Shown here: positions 44,301-56,902 of the stretch, piece after piece | Layout of the letters: every line of letters begins with the position of its first letter | Position numbering within the stretch: the first letter of the stretch is position 1 | NCBI GenBank assembly: GCA_027946365.1 | Contig: JAPEUQ010000017.1 | Span: 124,001 to 188,000 of the forward strand | DNA: 64,000 bases | Reading direction: 5' to 3' | Source: Kalmusia sp. IMI 367209 | Lineage: Eukaryota > Ascomycota > Dothideomycetes > Pleosporales > Didymosphaeriaceae | Made by a program: the position numbers and the translations under genes | Notes under the pieces: generated by a model | Databases searched by the model: none | Seen by the model: the letters and a program-made list of their open reading frames with translations, nothing else | What the model was told of the DNA's origin: nothing

Positions 44301-45402
44301 GGGCAGCGCACGACCACCCCAGGCCCCTCCCCAGATAGTGCACCGACTGCGACGACGACGACGACGACGACGAAGCTAAGCAGCGAGACCCCGTATGCGT
44401 CGCGCGTCGGAGTCCTTGCGCGCTGCTCGGGAATATTGTGGATGACGCCGTGTGGTCTGGTGACTGGCGAGCAAGCGCTGCTGGTGCTGAGGTGGCGGGC
44501 TCAGCGGCCGTCTGCCACGTCTCGCATCCTCGTGCGGCTCCTCCGTTGTGCGCTCAGGCAGAGGGCGCCGGCCGTGAATGGCCTTCCGCGTCCAGAGGCC
44601 CTCGGGCCACTGGCAACCACTGGCACCACCTCGACCGGACGCCGTGCGATATCAGATGACGAGGAAGGGCGCTCGGACGCGTCGTCTCCGAACAATTCGC
44701 CGTCTCTGCCACTGCCACCACCCCGTCCATCCTCGTCCACCCTCGTCCTCCCCACCCCCACACTAAGAACCCCGAGCACGCCTCTGCAACGCTCTTTGAG
44801 CCCCGCCAACCCTCCGGACGGGCGAGACGGTGGCAAAGGCCGGCCTATCAGCAGCCCCGACGCGCTTGCAGCAGATCGTCACAAGGCATGCGACCCTACC
44901 CAACACCTCCGGCCAAGATCCGACCTGGACGCTTACCCTGCCAGCTGCGTCCGCGACGTGCGGGAAAAAAAGCAATCCCAGTGTAATCAGTCCTGCACGT
45001 CACCGCCATTGGCTGGCCTGCGGCGGTTGGTCAGGGCGCAAACAGCCGTGCCTGAGCAAGGGTTACACGCTGTGCAGTGCCTCCAGAGTCACCGCCCCTT
45101 TGGTTGTGGCAGCGAGCTTGTCCTTCACGGGAGCTCTTCTGCGAACCTTGCTTTGCCCGCGACTCCTAGCGTTTCTCTGACCGCATCATCAGCTGGACCC
45201 CCACACACGCCCATGGGCCGGCCTGTGAATTATTTAAGTACTGGGACCATCCTCAGTAGCCTACCATAGTTTTCGTTGGTAGATCCGCTTCGTTCGTCGT
45301 GCCATCCCATCTTTGAATTATTCTTTGTCACATCACGGCGATCTGCCTCTTTGCAAATCCCTTTGCCAGTATAAAGTTCGGTTGACCTGCCACCGAGATA
45401 TC
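38329..45402. other. Seven-kilobase gene-poor region
   Basis: I find no supported gene. Minus-strand frames around 41968-41702 ('NMGSITQVGRVQFCDRLHCP') and 42534-42223 (several Cys) look mildly protein-like but lack family, splice or start support. From about 43 kb to 45.3 kb the DNA is GC-rich with long low-complexity frames on both strands, as upstream of the bHLH gene, and probably contains the promoter and leader of the aldolase gene. Confidence 0.45.
44351..44371. repeat. Trinucleotide microsatellite (GAC)7
   Basis: Seven perfect GAC units occur in GC-rich non-coding DNA. Confidence 0.9.
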
Positions 45403-46497
45403 ATGTCACCACACAACGACGCCCCTTCGCCTGCTTCGAGCTTCGACTCTCGTTCAGGCTACCCAATCCATCACCAAGCTGTGCAGTCCATCTACACCAT
45501 GAACCACTACAACGAATTCGACACCAGCTCCATCGAGTCGGGAGACGTAGGTCTGCACCGCTCCTTGGTACCAGGCATCTACGTCCCCACGGTTGCCTTT
45601 TTCGATCCCACCACAGACAATGTCGACCTGGAGACAACAGCCAGTCATGCCGTCCGTCTTGCCAAGGCTGGCGTTGCCGGCATCACCACCCAAGGGTCCA
45701 ATGGCGAAGCAGTCCATCTCTCGCACAAAGAACGCAACTTGGTGACAAGCACAACCCGCAAAGCTCTAGACGACGCCGGCTTCGGGTACATGCCACTCAT
45801 CGTCGGATGTGGGGCGCAGTCCACCAGGGAAGCCGTTGAGCTTTGCGAAGAGGCAGCTTCTCACGGCGGAGACTACGCCTTGGTCTTGCCACCCGCCTAC
45901 TACCAAGGCCTATTCTCCAAGGATACTGTAGTGAACTTCTTTCGGGATGTTGCAACAGCCTCGCCCATTCCTATTTTGATCTACAACTACCCTGGAGCCG
46001 TGTCTGGGCTGGACCTCAACTCGGATACCATCATCGATCTTGCCCAGCATCCGAACATTGTCGGCTGCAAATTGACTTGCGGCAACACAGGCAAGCTGAA
46101 CCGCGTCGCTGCAGCTACACGTGCAGCCACAGTGTCCGACCCTGGCTCGGGCTTCATGTGCATGGGCGGTTCGGTCGATTTTACCCTGCAGACCTTGATC
46201 GGTGGGGGGTCTGGCATCATTGGAGGAATGGCCAACATTGCCCCCAAGACGTGCGTAAGACTTGTCGAGCTCTTCGAAGCGGGCAAGTACACGGAAGCGC
46301 GCAAGCTGCAGGCCATCGTGGCTCGTGGTGACTGGGCAGCCATCCAGGGTGGCATCATCGGCACCAAGGCTGGCCTCATGACGCATTTCGGATACGGAGG
46401 CTACGCTCGCAAGCCTCTGCCTAGGCCCAACAAGGAGGAGGCTACCAAGTGGCGAGATGCATTCGAAGAACTGGTTCGCGTAGAGAACTCTTTATGA
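45403..46497 (+). CDS. DHDPS/N-acetylneuraminate lyase-family aldolase
   Basis: A single exon gives 364 aa from the ATG at 45403; the ATG at 45499 ('MNHYNEF') is an alternative. A Ser/His/Pro-rich N-terminus of about 60 residues precedes the TIM-barrel: 'GIYVPTVAFFDP', the 2-oxo-acid carboxylate loop 'TTQGSNGEAVHLS', 'PLIVGCGAQSTREAVEL', 'ADYALVLPPAYY'-like 'GDYALVLPPAYYQG', catalytic-site Tyr in 'IPILIYNYPGAVSGLDL', and the Schiff-base Lys in 'HPNIVGCKLTCGN'. All catalytic elements are present. Members of this class in fungi include 4-hydroxy-2-oxoglutarate aldolases and the 2-keto-3-deoxy-L-galactonate aldolase of galacturonate breakdown; true lysine-pathway DHDPS is absent from fungi. The substrate cannot be decided here. 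No clear mitochondrial presequence or PTS1 is seen. Confidence 0.88.
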   Translation: MSPHNDAPSPASSFDSRSGYPIHHQAVQSIYTMNHYNEFDTSSIESGDVGLHRSLVPGIYVPTVAFFDPTTDNVDLETTASHAVRLAKAGVAGITTQGSNGEAVHLSHKERNLVTSTTRKALDDAGFGYMPLIVGCGAQSTREAVELCEEAASHGGDYALVLPPAYYQGLFSKDTVVNFFRDVATASPIPILIYNYPGAVSGLDLNSDTIIDLAQHPNIVGCKLTCGNTGKLNRVAAATRAATVSDPGSGFMCMGGSVDFTLQTLIGGGSGIIGGMANIAPKTCVRLVELFEAGKYTEARKLQAIVARGDWAAIQGGIIGTKAGLMTHFGYGGYARKPLPRPNKEEATKWRDAFEELVRVENSL

Positions 46498-49400
46498 GTT
46501 CCAGCGCACTGATGATCACCGCCTGATAACCGGTGTCCTTGCCTTGCTCTAAGCAGCATCGCTCGTTCTTACTCGCCTGTTCTCTGGCGCACTCGATCAC
46601 ATTGATCTCTCATCCACTTGCACAATCACTGCAAATTTCATTTACTCGGTACTGTTGATATCGCATTTCCAATGGCGTTGAGCGCGCAGCATACTGTAAG
46701 GCGTTGTGGGTTCCTCGATGGTCGTACCCTGCTAGCTGTCTTGTCGTCGGCGTCTTTTGTCCTAAAAGCTCATCGGAATGAAAAGTTACAGACAAAAGCT
46801 ATTCGAGCCGTTTCTGCGTCTCCATCGTTCTGGGGAATCGTGACCGTCCCTGCAAGAACAATGTATATATCAGTCTCGGTCTTTCATTGGGTGGTCTTTT
46901 GCTTTCAAATCAATTAGCAGTAGCGTAGACTTTTCCTTGAATATATGCAATGTGTACATGAATCAATTGTTCATACCGACAAATCCGTTGTTTCGATGCT
47001 ATTGTGATTGACGTGTAAGTGGTGCTCGCTCGAGCGCCTACGACAGTTATAAGTCACTCAGTGGTTTAAGAAGCACCGAATCCCTGACGCAAACACGGAG
47101 CTGACGTTGAGTATGGTCACGATTGAATTCATGACCATGACACTGATTATCATAGGCAAATTCTCGAGGCTCACATTTCTCCGGTAGGCACATGTGTAAG
47201 TACTAGTCCTTTCCTTTTTCGTGCCTTTCAACACCTGAAATCAACCTGATTATCATATCGGACTAGTTTCGCAGTCTTGGAACTTCGTAAAATCTTGATC
47301 CTGCATTGCAAAGTGCAGGACCACTTCTGGAGCTCTGACCTACGCAAGATGAGCCTTTTTGGCAGGGGCATCAATTTGGTGATCATTCGTCAGATTTTGT
47401 ACGACACACGGTAGATGGCAGACTACTAAGCGACGCGTCTTTCAACCTTTGGTCAGCTGCTCTTGGTCTAGGGGCTTTGTGCTGATCGCCCGAGCACCTT
47501 GTCAGCACGTCATCTAGCCTGGAAGTGGATCTTCAAAGCTGAAAGTCCCCTAGGCATTCTTTGTGACCGATGAAAGGCGATAACTACGAAACGTAGTGTT
47601 CAAAATTCGACGATTGTTCCATCCGAGATCGATGCCTGCCTTCGGCGACAGTACATACGGTCCAATGCCTAGCAAACAGGTCGGCTGACTGCAACTAGTA
47701 TGCACCTTGTCCTAGATGCACGTTGCTGTCAAAGATCGAAGGAAGTAGATCTTCGGCCCCCGACTGAAATGGAAAGTGGCGAAGTTGGAGGCCCAAATAG
47801 AACCAACACCGAGCTATCTCCCTAGCTATGATCGCGCTGCAGGGTCTTAGAAACCCTGTCTCGGGAGCCGTTACCAAGCATGGCGATCGTGGAGACCCTT
47901 GAGTCCCGGTAGATCGCGACTGGCTCGGCGAGACACTGCTAGAGTGGTATTGCTACTGCGGCTGCAAGAAAGTGCCTACCAACAGAGAGTGGCGGGGTTT
48001 GGTATCGGGGCATGACTGCAGATAGCTTTGCAATCGGCAGCATGTAATGATCCGAGCAGCATTGATAGTGTACCATCGACCAACTCGTGCGGTATCCATG
48101 AAGGCTTGTGGTCAAATGTCGATAGCCGCGCCGTATAGTGAAGTATGAAGGTGCTGGGCATGTGCTCGACTGATCGGGGTCCCCACAAAGGGTGGGAATG
48201 TCTCAGCCGGTATGCTGAGGCCGGTTAGGGGTAATTGCTAGAGCTCCTATCGATTGTAAGACGGCTAAAGGCGGACGTGTAATGGCGGCCAGTTGTGCTT
48301 TACCCTAGACGGGCCTTAAGTAGCATGCGCCTCTCGCGCTAGCGCAGGATCGTAAATTTCCTCATTACCTCCTCGTTCGGGTAAACTAACTGGTAAAGGT
48401 CATTGTTCTGCAATGAAGGTGTGACTTTGAGGCATTTCTTCGGTGACGTGATGACACTGAACGAAGCAGCAATGGGCACCTTAGGAAAGAGCACTCGGGA
48501 TATGCCGCTAACCCTATTCAAGTTGCCAGTTCAATTTTAACCATGGGCGAACACATTTTTTGCTCTCCATACACACAAAATTCAGATGCAATTTGCTCAC
48601 TTAGCACTCTCAACTTTCAACTACACTACTCATATGCCGATGCCAACAGACTATGCTAAAGACGTAGAGGCCTACGCAGACTAAGCAGTAAGAGAATTTA
48701 GTAGAAATACACTGCATCTGTTCTGGCATTGCTTGACGTTGGCATCGGAATCAGGTGAACTATCGATCTGAATTCTGGAGCAACGGATTTTTTTTGGCTT
48801 CGACATTACAAAGAAAACAAGAAAGCTATAGGTCCACCGTAAGCATTCGGACTAAAACGGGTGTTCTGTCGCTGGGAATGATGAAAATTAGGGCGGAGTG
48901 TCACCGTAGGAGCCGTAGGCCCCAGGCTCCGTCTCACGACTATAGCAGACTGACGCAGCTCGATGCGTACTTTCACCACGCAACTGTTCTGGAGTTGATT
49001 GCCATCTTGGAGCTCCCTCAAACTGGAAATACTACATATCAGACAAGCCCAAACGGCAGCAATCTGCGAGAGTGGACCAACTGTATGAGAATGTATCGCA
49101 ATATTGCAGGGTATCTAGACCAAACTTAGATATTCGCGTCTCATAGGTTGTTGAATACGCCCTTCAAACGACCGCTCCTTCGTGGATCCAGACTTGGTAC
49201 AGATCGGCACGTGTTGCCCAATGCTAGAGTCGTTCTAAACACAAGTGAGGGGGGAGTGCTTCTCGCATGGTACGAACGCAATCTGTTCCTGGCGCTGGAG
49301 AACTTCTTGGTTCACCAAACGCTCAAAATATTCACCATTGGTAGTGAGCCATCATTCCACCCTTCTGTTTACAGATTTCTACGACGCAACAGCAATTCAC

Positions 49401-51306
49401 AATCGCGAGTTCTCTAAAAAGTGAAAGTGTTTGATATCGACATAGTCAGTCCCTACCAAGGACACTCCAGTGTTTGCGATTACAAAAAGTGCATCACGTA
49501 TAGGTTGATCTGAGGATTATAGTTTTTGCAAAGTCGAGACATAAACATGTGATATCCCGTATTCGGGGGTATCACAATATTCTGCAAATGGTATTCGATG
49601 AGCAGATGGCTAGTTTGTAGTACGACTAGTAGGAGAGATACGGATGCTGGAGAAGTTCTCAAAGTTCTAACCAATGTACCATGACGCGAGTGTCCGACTT
49701 GAGCTCGTAGTAGACCAGTAGTAGGAAACGACTTGATTTTTTTTTAACAGTTCTATGTCTTTTGGTTATTGATTTCTGTGCAATATGCGACTGAGAGACG
49801 CTGAATATAGAGACAAAATCACCATGATCAGTTGTCAAATTGCCATCTCTCTTTGGACAACGCAAGAAGGTTTTAATTAATCCTAGCGATCTGTCTGAAC
49901 GTTTTGACAAAATGTTGAATATGATTTAATATCTTACCAGATTTAGAGAAACAGAATATATATACGCTTTATCGATCCCACATGTTCAGGTATAACGCTG
50001 ATGTGTATAGTCTTCCTCCAATGCTCTGACGCTGGATTTAGCCAATGTCTACATGCTACTTCTACGCACACTCTACCCGTACCAGCTGTCTTTTCCCAGT
50101 TCATGGGGAGCGTAGTACAGTATCAATTTTCATACAGTCTATAATCGTGTCGCGATTCTTGCATTGCTATACAGCACATAAGATTTGATCTGAGCAGTAT
50201 TACGACTAGAGTTAGGCATATTATGCTCGCACCTACCCTTTCCTCTCCGGGACACAGAAACTATACTCTAATTGAATACGTATCTGACTTCAATCTTCTC
50301 TAAAGGTGATGCTTTGACCAGACTGCGGTTGCCTTTTTTCGGCTCCTTTATCCCCTATTTCACAAACCTACCTCCCACCATCCACTCTCAATTTCCCTCA
50401 CTCCATCTATAAGCATCTCAAAAGTCGTGGCACACGAATCCAGCTATATCTCATCTCGCAACACATCTTGTTTTCTTCTTTGCTCGATGCAAATATCTCT
50501 TAGCAATACATCATGAAAGCAAGTGAAACGAAACCACAGTCCATACTCAGATTATCAACCAAAGGCGCCCCTCTGAAAAAGAGTTGCCGATCTTTCTTGC
50601 ATAAGCTGGGCCTGTTCCAGCGTGCTGCCACCATACAAACACTCCCCTTTCCCACCAAGCTTATCTGCCCGACTCCCACGCTTCTGAGCATTCAAAGAGG
50701 AGCAGATGTACACGTTTTAATGTGAAGTTTAATCACAGACCTACCCTTGACGAAGCACATTGGCTGTACTCGAATCTAAGTACGATGAACGGTTTACCTC
50801 CTATATCAACGACTTGCGTGGTATATATACTTCGTAGTACCATTTGCTCGATAGCCCCTTAGACTTTGTACAACTAAAGGCAAAACTTACGTTGATGCTG
50901 TTCGTTCACGAATACCAATTGCGTAAGATAGAGCGATAGCCTGGATATTCCATTCTCGCATGAGTTTCATCATTATTGAAAATGCCTTAATTTTTCGAAA
51001 GGTCTGGCACAGTCACGTTCAGCGTATGTTCACTACTTCTCTGACGTACATGCTCATCACTAGCCCCTTTTCCATTCAGATGCAAGACGATGCTAGATCA
51101 ATACCCCTTAGAAATGCCTTCCTACCTAAACGCCCCCATGAAGTTTCCAAACACAACCTCGCCCCACTTCGACCGTCCTCGTCCCAAAACAACAACTATC
51201 ACCAACCTCCAACCCATCATCCCACACCTCATGGTTGACTTTGACCTTTTTCTCCACCAACCAGTCATCATATCCGATTCTATGTACCCTATCCTCACCC
51301 TCAACC
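46498..51306. other. Gene-poor, partly AT-rich region
   Basis: This 4.8 kb lies between two convergent genes. Frames reach about 125 codons (48755-49129) and are not recognisable. AT content rises from about 48.5 kb. No transposase, reverse transcriptase or terminal repeats are seen. One small frame with promoter-like context is listed separately. Confidence 0.5.
50513..50725 (+). CDS. Possible small protein, 70 aa
   Basis: This short Lys/Leu/Ser-rich frame (starts 'MKASETKPQSILRLSTKG') follows a pyrimidine-rich stretch (about 50340-50500) with TATA-like 'CTATAAGC' and 'GCTATATC', which resembles a fungal promoter and leader. It has no signal peptide, domain or splice evidence. It may be spurious. 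Confidence 0.2.
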   Translation: MKASETKPQSILRLSTKGAPLKKSCRSFLHKLGLFQRAATIQTLPFPTKLICPTPTLLSIQRGADVHVLM

Positions 51307-53306
51307 TCAAAACTCAAACTCGCCTCGAAACTTCTCCACATCTAGCCCTGGACCCACCAAATCTGCCAGATCCCTCCTACCCATCTGTCCAAATACTCTC
51401 CGTAACGTATCGTAAAGGTTGGTGCTCTGATTCTGATGGATCATATTATCCAATTGGCTCTCCGACACCCCGTCACCCACAACCTCTCTTGCCCGTTCTT
51501 TCCCCTCCTTCTCCACAACTTTATGCATAGCTAGCGCCCCAAGGAGATGCTGTGCTGCCTCCGTAAAACACCCAATATTGATACAACTCACGCCCAAATT
51601 ATACCTCGCGCGGACGAAGTTTGGGCGGAGGCCGAGCGCACGGCTGTACGCATCGATGGCTTCTTCGCTGCGGCCGGAGTTGGCGAGCGTGGCGCCGAGC
51701 CGGTTCCAGAGGAGGTGAACTTGGGAGGAAGAGTTCGTGGTACCCGATTCGGTGGAGGCGAGGGCCGCACCGAAGCAGTCGACTGCTTTTTCGTATTCTT
51801 CTACACCGTAGAAAAGGACGCCGAGGCCGACTTGAACGTCGGGGTCCATCTGTTCGCCTGTGGGGGATAGTTGGGCTGCTTGGATGAAGAGGTTGGTGAC
51901 TTTTTCGTGGAGGAGGTGGCGATCTGTGAAGCCCATCTCGGCATCTGAGGAGAGTGGTTCTTTAATGAGCGTGGGGTACTTGGTGGCAAGCCAGCGTTCT
52001 AGCGTCCGGTAGGCGGTGCTCTCATAGCCTTCGTTTGTGTAAGATACCGCGAGGCCCATGAGGGCCTCTAGATTTGAGGGGTCTAGCTTCAGCGCCTGTT
52101 CCAAAGCCCGTATAGCTGGCGTTTCCTTCTCATTCTGTGCTTGCGACTCGCCCAGTTTTACCCAAGCTGCGATATGTTGCGGGTCTTTCTGTACAGCAGC
52201 TTCAAAAGCCAATGCTGCAAGGGATAGGTTACCACCTTCTTCCATTATTTTGATACCTTCTTCAAACGGGTTCGTTATGTCTTTGAAAAGATTGTTTTGC
52301 TCGAATAAATAGTCGCCCATGGGAGGATCGCCGACAGAATGCGTGTTTAGTCCATCGAACCCTTCCCACTGATCTAGGTCGCCCATGTGCATGCCGTCGA
52401 CAAAATTCTCCTCGTTGGCAAGTTGCCTAGCGTGTTCAGTCTCAGCTTGGATGCCCCGCCATATGGACTCGAAATCGCCGAGATCGGTGGCATCTACTGA
52501 CCTGTCCATTTCATTCAGTTCCGCTTCTATGCGCTTGTTCGCCTCCTCATCCAGTGCATCTTTGTCGACCTGCTCCAGCTCCGCGAACTGCTTTTCCCAG
52601 TCCTGGTCGTCGAGCTCGACCATGCGGCCCTTTCCCTTCCCTGAGTCTTGCATTGGCTGCTGAAAGCCCTGTGGGCCGTATTGCTGGTGCATCATGCCCA
52701 TGCCCATGCCACCCATTCCCATGCCCATACTGCTCCCGTACATGGGCCGCTGATATCCCATCATTGAGGGCGGGGAGCTCACGGTCGGGCTCGCTGTTCG
52801 TGCGGTAGGGTTCATCTGCTGGAATTTGGCGAACTCGGCAGGACTGAAGCCTGCTGGCCTCTCTTGCATCGCTGGTCCCATGGCTGCTGGCGCCTCCATT
52901 CCAGGATCGAACTCTGCTGCCCAAGCCGGTGAGCCGCTGTGTTGTGCGCGCTCTAGTTCTCTTCGCATTTGCTCCATAGCGAACGGTGACGCGGGACCGG
53001 GACCTTGAGGTAGTTGCGCATTCTGTTGCATGAATTCGTTCATCATCTAGCACATCTTGTTAGTTGATATCCGTACATGATATCCAGGACAAAGCCAATA
53101 GTATTGCAACGTAGAAGCCATCTTCCGCGACTTACACCATCCGATCCGCCGCCCATCTGCTGGCTGCGCATGCCCTCCTGTAATCCGCCTGGCCCCCGGC
53201 CGACCAAGCGGTCCCTCTGTAGTGACTTGTCATCTTGTACATGTTTCGTGAATTGGCTGAGGGGGTTGCCCGCCGTCGAGCACTCTGCACCGCCGAGGAA
53301 GGACAT
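51307..53306 (-). CDS. pex5: PEX5, peroxisomal targeting signal 1 receptor
   Basis: Exons 53306-53136 and 53046-51307 are joined in phase 0 across an 89-nt intron (GTAAGT ... GTGCTAG), giving 636 aa. Pex5 binds cargo ending in SKL-type PTS1 in the cytosol and delivers it to the Pex13/Pex14 docking complex. The N-terminus 'MSFLGGAECSTAGNPLSQF' carries the conserved Cys (residue 9) that is monoubiquitinated for recycling. Pex14/Pex13-binding W-x3-F/Y motifs follow: 'WAAEFDP' and 'WEKQF', with a related 'WEGFDGL'. A Met/Gly-rich linker separates them. The C-terminal half is a TPR array, for example 'AWVKLGESQAQNEKETPAIR', 'NLEALMGLAVSYTNEG', 'VQVGLGVLFYGVEEYEKAVD' and 'NRLGATLANSGRSEEAIDAY', which forms the PTS1 pocket. 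Length and architecture are normal for fungi. Confidence 0.95.
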
Positions 53307-53827
53307 GGATCAAAATCTGTGAAGTAGACACACGTGCGCCGGTCGCAATGTCGAACACGAAGTCGAAGCAAGAAGAATGTATGGCAACTGTTGTACAAGA
53401 CGGGTATTGGCGGCGGGGTGAAGTGTGGGACACTGCGGTGGAGCGTGTTGATAGAGGCGGGTAACATATCGGAGTGGGGCAAATGCAACCGAAGCGGCCG
53501 AGGTCCAGCTTTTGATTTCTAAGTGGCGATGTAGTGAGCGCAACCATAGTAGAATGTGCTTTCAGATCGACTATTCAATTTTGTAGCGCCGCAGCAGTCC
53601 ATCCCGCCCTATCATATACAGAAAGAGAGGGGAATAAAACGCCTGGACACTCCTCTAGATATAGTACATGCAGACCGACTAGGCCTATCAACACAGTATG
53701 CAACGACAAGACAGAAATATTCAGACGAAATCTGACAACAAGCGTCCACTTATCGTGTCCCCTTTTCCAAATCAGTATCTTATGCGCTTCGAAACAATGC
53801 TCGCGGTGCACCAGCAGCTCCTCAGTC
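53307..53827. other. Intergenic region upstream of pex5
   Basis: About 520 bp separates two same-strand genes and holds the pex5 promoter and the 3'UTR of the RRM gene. No other feature is supported. Confidence 0.6.
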
Positions 53828-54918
53828 TTAGTCACTCCTTTCCCGACGCTCACCACGATCCCTCTGCTGGTTCGAGCCCGACTTGCTGAAGTCTACGCGG
53901 AGCTGCCTGCCGTAAATGACCTTGTCCTTCAATACATCCTTGGCCCGTGAAGCGCTGGCAACATCGATGAAGTCGGCGTGAGCGAAGCCTCGGGGCTGTC
54001 CGGTCCTCCTGTCAATAGCAACACGCACATCCATGACGTTGCGGATATCACGGAAGAGGTCGTTCAGATCCTTGTCCGACATCTCGAAGGACATGTTTCC
54101 GATAAAGAGCGTCTTGGAGGGGGGGTTGGACACGTAGTTTCCGTCTGAGGAGCGCGACTTGGAGTTCTCTTTGGGTCGGTGGAATTGCACAACGAGGTTG
54201 CGACCCTCGAACACTTGCATGTCGAGGTTTTCACACGCCGATTGGGCATCGCTCACGTTCTTGAACTCGACATAGCCAAAACTGCGCGTGATTAGTCGGT
54301 GTAGTGCCTGATATAGATTGTGTAGCTTACCCTCTGCTGAGGCCCCTGTTGTCGTAGATGACCCTGACAGTGTCGACCTCGCCAAAGCGAGAGAAGACGC
54401 GCTTCAGTTGATCTGCAGTAACCTCATAGTAGAGGTTGCCAACGTAGACGGTGTTGTTTGGTGGCGCCGGGTTGCTACCAGGAGAGCGAGAGGGGCGGGA
54501 TTGCTGGGTAGGAGCTCGTGCAGCTTCTTCCAAAGCTTCAACGCCAACCGTGTTAGATGCATCAGTCGGCGCTGCCTGCACGGCTTCCTGTGCTGGTGTG
54601 AGGCTCTCATCTACGGGAGCCTCTGCCGCGGTTTGTGCGAAGCCCTCCGCTGCCTCGGCCTCTTTAGCTTCTGTTGTCCCTGACTTCGTCGGCTGCTCGC
54701 TGGCGAACCGCCTCTGAAAGGCAGAAACCGCCCATTGTTGTTTCCTCGCTCGAAATGCAGTAGGAGTGATGGTGGAAATTGAACGCGGCTTGACGAAGAG
54801 GGTCGTCGAAGGCGCCGAGGCGATCGCGCGGGCGGCTGTTCGGCGGAGGAGAAACCTGCATTGCGCGCATTAGCATTTCCAATTCCGTGGGAATAGCTGA
54901 TCAAGCGCAAACCTACAT
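53828..54918 (-). CDS. Mitochondrial RNA-binding protein with two RRM domains
   Basis: Coding segments are 54918-54917 (the AT of the start codon), 54855-54331 and 54281-53828, giving 326 aa. The start codon appears to be split: ACCAT|GTAGGT ... ATGCAG|GTTTCTC, with branch site GCTAATG. Splicing creates ATG TTT CTC CTC. The resulting N-terminus 'MFLLRRTAARAIASAPSTTL' is a textbook mitochondrial presequence (Arg/Ser/Ala, no acidic residues for about 50 positions, then 'RRFASE'). RRM1 (about 136-208) has RNP2 'VYVGNL' and RNP1 'RGFGYVEF'. RRM2 (about 232-305) has 'LFIGNM' and 'RGFAHADF'. The C-terminus is Arg/Asp-rich. An Ala/Glu/Pro-rich linker follows the presequence. The role is presumably mitochondrial RNA processing or stability, by inference. 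Without the spliced start, the mature frame has no suitable ATG upstream because TAA precedes it. Confidence 0.85.
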
Positions 54919-56902
54919 GGTGAGAAGCAATGGAGAATAAAACGAGGTAAAGAGGAAACGAAGATGCGAACTTCGATGTCGAAGGGGTTCCCAAATTTTC
55001 GAGATGCTAAGACGCGGCCAAGCGCCACGCTAAGCCTTACGGTCACGGGACTCAGCCTAGCCATCTGTATCCATGTTTCTTTTTCATTTCTTCTCGAAAG
55101 CTACGCCTCGTACATGCCTATTCTTTTCAAAGGTCAAAGATTTGGTGCCATGTTCTGTGCCTTTTTTTCACTATATACTTCGAGCCCGTTATGAAAGGTT
55201 ATGTTTAAATCAGACGCTCTCTTCTTCACTCGTCCGTGTGGATACTTTGCATGTCCAACGGCCATATCAAGAAGAAGCTATAAAGCCGTGGACTCTGGTT
55301 TCATTATGATCCAAGAATCATGATGAACAATATACAGGTACAATGTGTACATGAGGTTCTGGTTTTCTGTAGAGAGCAGAGTTATACGCGTAGATCTTCT
55401 TCCCCTTTTCTACAAAAGCACAACGCTAATGAGGGATGTATAGTCTGCTACCCTATCATATTGTGAGCCTTTGATTTCATGTAATGGTGGATATTGAGCC
55501 CTTACGGTACCATCACCTAGATAATGAAAACATCATCTCATACACTTCGATGCTTTTGTGGAGCTGTGAGATACCAGATCATGTCACTCACATCACATGT
55601 CTCGCCTCTCTCAAAATGAAGTCTCAATCTATCATATCATGCTCTTCTTTTTCGATATATGGCTGGTTCACCGAGGCATAGAGTTGTGAACCGAGTTTTA
55701 GCATGCAAAAGCATCTAGGGAACGAAAATCGTTGATGACCCTAATCAACATACCTTTGTAATGAGAAAACTCCAAAATATACAATCTGTCATAAATGACA
55801 CTTCACTCAAAAATGTCTCAACCTCTGCCACACGCTGTCTCTCATCTTTGCTAGTACTTAAGCCCCCCCTTTCGCAATAGAGGTGCGGACTCTTCCTCCT
55901 CCACAGCACTCCAACCCGAAAAACGAGAAACAAAAGTCTACATACGTCTGATCAATGTGCCCTCGAAGCTATAAAACCACGCACTACCAAAGCAAAGCCG
56001 AGCCCCTTTCTCCAAAAGCTTGCAAGACCGCGGGCATGACTCCGTTGGACTCGCTCGCGCGAAAACATACCAGATTCCCGCTTCATGTTCCTCTTGCAGC
56101 CGCGGAGCCTAAAAATGCCGCACAGACTAGCTATGTCTCTCTAGCCTTATGGCTAGTAAAAGGTCGCGTGGGCGACAATTGTGTCTGCTCGTGGAAGCAC
56201 CAAAATCAGCACATCATATCCCCGTTGGACATATCATGCACCTAAATCAGCAGAGCATGCTTTCAATGTGCTCCTGCGCCTCGAAATCCACAATGTATTC
56301 TTTGACCTGACGGTATGATTAAAAACCTTAAAAACCTTGCTGTCCTTGGTCATCCTTGTCGTGCTAAAGAGCGCCATGTCGCCGTGGACTCTACGTACCA
56401 CTCGGAAATTTTCGATTTCTGTGTAGGAATTGTCTCAAAATACAACCTACGGTACGGACACTTCATGTAGTGGTTGGGCCAGCGTGAGAGCTCAACTTTG
56501 CCCATGTGAGCCTGCGCCCTTGAGTCTTGTTGTAGCGGTCGTCATCGACTGGCAACCAAAACACGCCCTGTTTCTAAGGATGTAGATTGATGTGGACGAT
56601 GACGGTATTCATCATCATACAGCAAGGTCATGTCACTCACTTCATGGCCAAGTAAATCGTAGTTAAAAACATGAACATACACGGGTTGAAGTTTACTTGC
56701 CGACATAACAAGCAGAGTAAGAGGACAGCGACATTTACAGAGTGCAAACCTCAATTTGGTAATCGCACGATAGGGAATAAAGTGATCGCCATCGCTTATG
56801 CAAATTGCTCAAACGGGAACCTATCCGCTCAATGCACGCGCCTTGCACCTGCTCTCCCAAGCCGAACAGTCATCTCCATTCCAACATCGAGGATCCGGTG
56901 TT
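54919..56902. other. Intergenic region, nothing recognised
   Basis: About 2 kb of moderately AT-rich DNA contains frames under 100 codons without support. Confidence 0.6.

Noticed and set aside
44292..45269. Plus-strand open frame of 325 codons upstream of the aldolase gene
   Set aside because: Dominated by Ser/Pro/Thr/Arg runs and a GAC microsatellite; most likely promoter or leader DNA.
45313..45402. Upstream extension of the aldolase frame
   Set aside because: It begins with TTG; the first ATG in frame is 45403.
46900..50400. Possible transposable element in the gene-poor AT-rich stretch
   Set aside because: No transposase or reverse-transcriptase motif, terminal repeats or target-site duplication could be seen.
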